Assembly (NCBI GenBank): GCA_937942105.1
Contig: CALDFS010000183.1
Span: 1 to 7,304 of the forward strand
Origin: an uncultured Ruminococcus sp.
Lineage (GTDB): Bacteria > Bacillota > Clostridia > Oscillospirales > Ruminococcaceae
Length of the DNA stretch: 7,304 bases
Direction: 5' to 3'
Every line of letters begins with the position of its first letter. Position 1 is the stretch's first letter. The notes under the pieces are model-generated. The model was not told where the DNA came from. It did no database searches and saw only the letters and a list, made by a program, of their open reading frames with translations. Made by a program: the position numbers and the translations under genes. Below, piece after piece: positions 6,299 through 7,304 of this stretch.

Positions 6299-6337
6299 AG
6301 GGCACTGATTTTTCGACAGGACCGCATATTATCAAAC

Positions 6338-6344
6338 GAAAGGA
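6338..6344 (+). promoter_or_regulatory. Widely spaced ribosome binding site of the holin gene
   Basis: GAAAGGA lies 13 nt before ATG 6358, with a very AT-rich spacer. It is identical in sequence and spacing to the site before the BppU gene, while the endolysin site (GGAGG, 8 nt) is of normal type. The 59-nt gap between the BppU and holin genes holds no terminator or promoter that I can support, so the genes are probably co-transcribed. Confidence 0.5.
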
Positions 6345-6357
6345 TATATAAATAACT

Positions 6358-6798
6358 ATGAAAAACATTTTCTGCGCCGTTTTCGGAGCGGCAGGAAGTA
6401 TTCTTGCCTCCGTTTTCGGCGGCTGGGACGCCGCAATAGTCACGCTCATAATATTTATGGGCATTGATTACATAACGGGTCTGATAGTTGCAGGGGTATT
6501 TCACACCTCAAAAAAATCCCCCAACGGCTCGCTCGAAAGCCGTGCCGGATGGAAGGGGCTTTGCAGAAAGGGCGTTACCCTGCTTGTTGTATTGGTCGCA
6601 ACACGCCTTGATATGGCAATAGGAACGCACTATATCCGCGATGCAACGGTCATAGCCTTTGTTGTAAACGAAGCCATTTCAATAGTCGAGAACGCAGGGC
6701 TGATGGGAATTCCGATACCTGAGGTTATTATCAGAATGATAGACGTGCTTAAAAAGCAATCAGAAGACGGAGGCTGTAAGAATGGCAGTTCAGATTAA
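6358..6798 (+). CDS. Phage holin, Phage_holin_4 (TcdE/toxin-secretion) family
   Basis: 146 residues, within the usual range of the family. Hydrophobic segments at about 4-21, 25-48, 71-90 and 94-112 fit an inner-membrane protein with three or four passes. Recognisable family motifs are IIFMGIDYITGLI (31-43), SRAGWKGLCRKG (61-72), and NEAISIVENAGLMGIPIPE (104-122) followed by a C-terminal charged tail ending LKKQSEDGGCKNGSSD. Family role: after accumulating, it opens lesions in the cytoplasmic membrane that let the endolysin reach the wall; the TcdE branch can also aid export of large toxins. It overlaps the next gene by 17 nt, indicating coupled translation with the endolysin. A shorter start is not needed; the first Met precedes the first membrane segment. 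Confidence 0.88.
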   Translation: MKNIFCAVFGAAGSILASVFGGWDAAIVTLIIFMGIDYITGLIVAGVFHTSKKSPNGSLESRAGWKGLCRKGVTLLVVLVATRLDMAIGTHYIRDATVIAFVVNEAISIVENAGLMGIPIPEVIIRMIDVLKKQSEDGGCKNGSSD

Positions 6799-7304
6799 GG
6801 GAATTGACGTTTCAAAATGGCAGGCAGACAAAAGCGGAAACTCCAAGGTGGATTTTGCCATGCTCAAACGGATGGGATATGAGTTTGTGATACTTCGCGC
6901 GTCTATAGGGCGTTCAAAGGACATCTCATTTGATAGCCACTATAAGGCGGCAAAAGCGGCGGGGCTGCATATCGGCGCTTACCACTATCTCAACGCAAAA
7001 ACGCGCGATGAAGCTCTGGCAGAGGCGGATTTCTTCCTAAAAGCCATAAAGGGCAGGCAGCTTGATTATCCTATCTGTCTTGACATTGAAAGCGACGTTC
7101 AGAAAAAGCTCGGCAGGGCAATGTGCACAGATATAGCTCTTGCTTTTATGCAAAAGGCAGAAGGCGCAGGATATTATACCATGCTATATTCGGGAGCCAA
7201 TTTCATCAGCAAATATCTTGATATGGAGCGCCTTCGCCACTTCGATGTATGGCTTGCCTGCTACACCTCTGAGGAAAGACGCAGCGAGCTTTATAAGCAT
7301 GATA
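6782..7304 (+). CDS. GH25 lysozyme endolysin (muramidase), 3' end cut by the window
   Basis: 174 residues are visible from ATG 6782, which has GGAGG 8 nt upstream inside the end of the holin gene. The opening KGIDVSKWQ (6-14) and YPICLDIES (96-104) carry the GH25 catalytic acids: Asp9, Asp101 and Glu103. GAYHYL (65-70) and the YTMLYSGANF and VWLACY strands (about 132-161) fit the family's barrel. Known activity: cleavage of the beta-1,4 bond between N-acetylmuramic acid and N-acetylglucosamine in peptidoglycan. There is no signal peptide, as expected for an enzyme that depends on the holin. The catalytic domain is nearly complete at the edge; any wall-binding repeats would lie beyond it. Confidence 0.92.
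   Translation, partial: MAVQIKGIDVSKWQADKSGNSKVDFAMLKRMGYEFVILRASIGRSKDISFDSHYKAAKAAGLHIGAYHYLNAKTRDEALAEADFFLKAIKGRQLDYPICLDIESDVQKKLGRAMCTDIALAFMQKAEGAGYYTMLYSGANFISKYLDMERLRHFDVWLACYTSEERRSELYKHD

Noticed and set aside
1..7304. tRNA, rRNA, CRISPR array or insertion sequence
   Set aside because: I saw no cloverleaf ending, regularly spaced repeats, transposase motifs or terminal inverted repeats with target duplications.

Overview
The window looks like a chromosomal segment of a Gram-positive, low-to-mid GC Firmicute of the class Clostridia. A Ruminococcus-like gut or rumen carbohydrate degrader is the best guess. Reasons: canonical TTGACA/TATAAT promoters, AGGAG ribosome binding sites, a Gram-positive (DinR/LexA type) SOS box, a Firmicute-phage BppU-type protein, and exported plant- or host-glycan hydrolases. 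The genus is inference; no rRNA or other marker is present.

Left part (1-2911, mostly minus strand). A lipoprotein glycoside hydrolase of family GH95 (alpha-L-fucosidase or related) starts at 653 and runs off the left edge. It appears to have a discoidin/CBM32-like insert beginning where the window ends. Upstream of it, on the same strand, is a complete comM/yifB-type AAA+ ATPase gene (814-2340). Next comes a small gene for a one-pass membrane protein with a beta-rich tail (2470-2787). Each of the three has its own recognisable sigma-A-like promoter, and the small gene ends in a clear intrinsic terminator.

Middle part (2882-4524, plus strand). A divergent promoter pair separates the small membrane-protein gene from a complete gene for a secreted GH43 glycosidase. 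This has a signal peptide, a five-bladed propeller domain with the expected catalytic acids, a CBM6-like domain and a C-terminal membrane anchor. A strong terminator follows it.

Right part (4525-7304, plus strand). This is phage-derived. Immediately after the GH43 terminator come a 22-bp perfect palindrome, a promoter, a LexA/SOS box over the transcription start, and a roughly 170-nt leader with a long hairpin. Three genes follow: a BppU-domain receptor-binding or tail-tip-like protein, a Phage_holin_4-type holin, and a GH25 lysozyme endolysin that overlaps the holin gene and is cut by the right edge.

The striking point is that this receptor-binding/holin/endolysin trio starts directly behind a host CAZyme gene under its own apparent SOS promoter. 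No integrase, repressor, head, tail or baseplate gene is visible on its left. It may be the edge of a prophage or tailocin, or a free-standing DNA-damage-induced lysis cassette. Sequence beyond 7304 would decide which.
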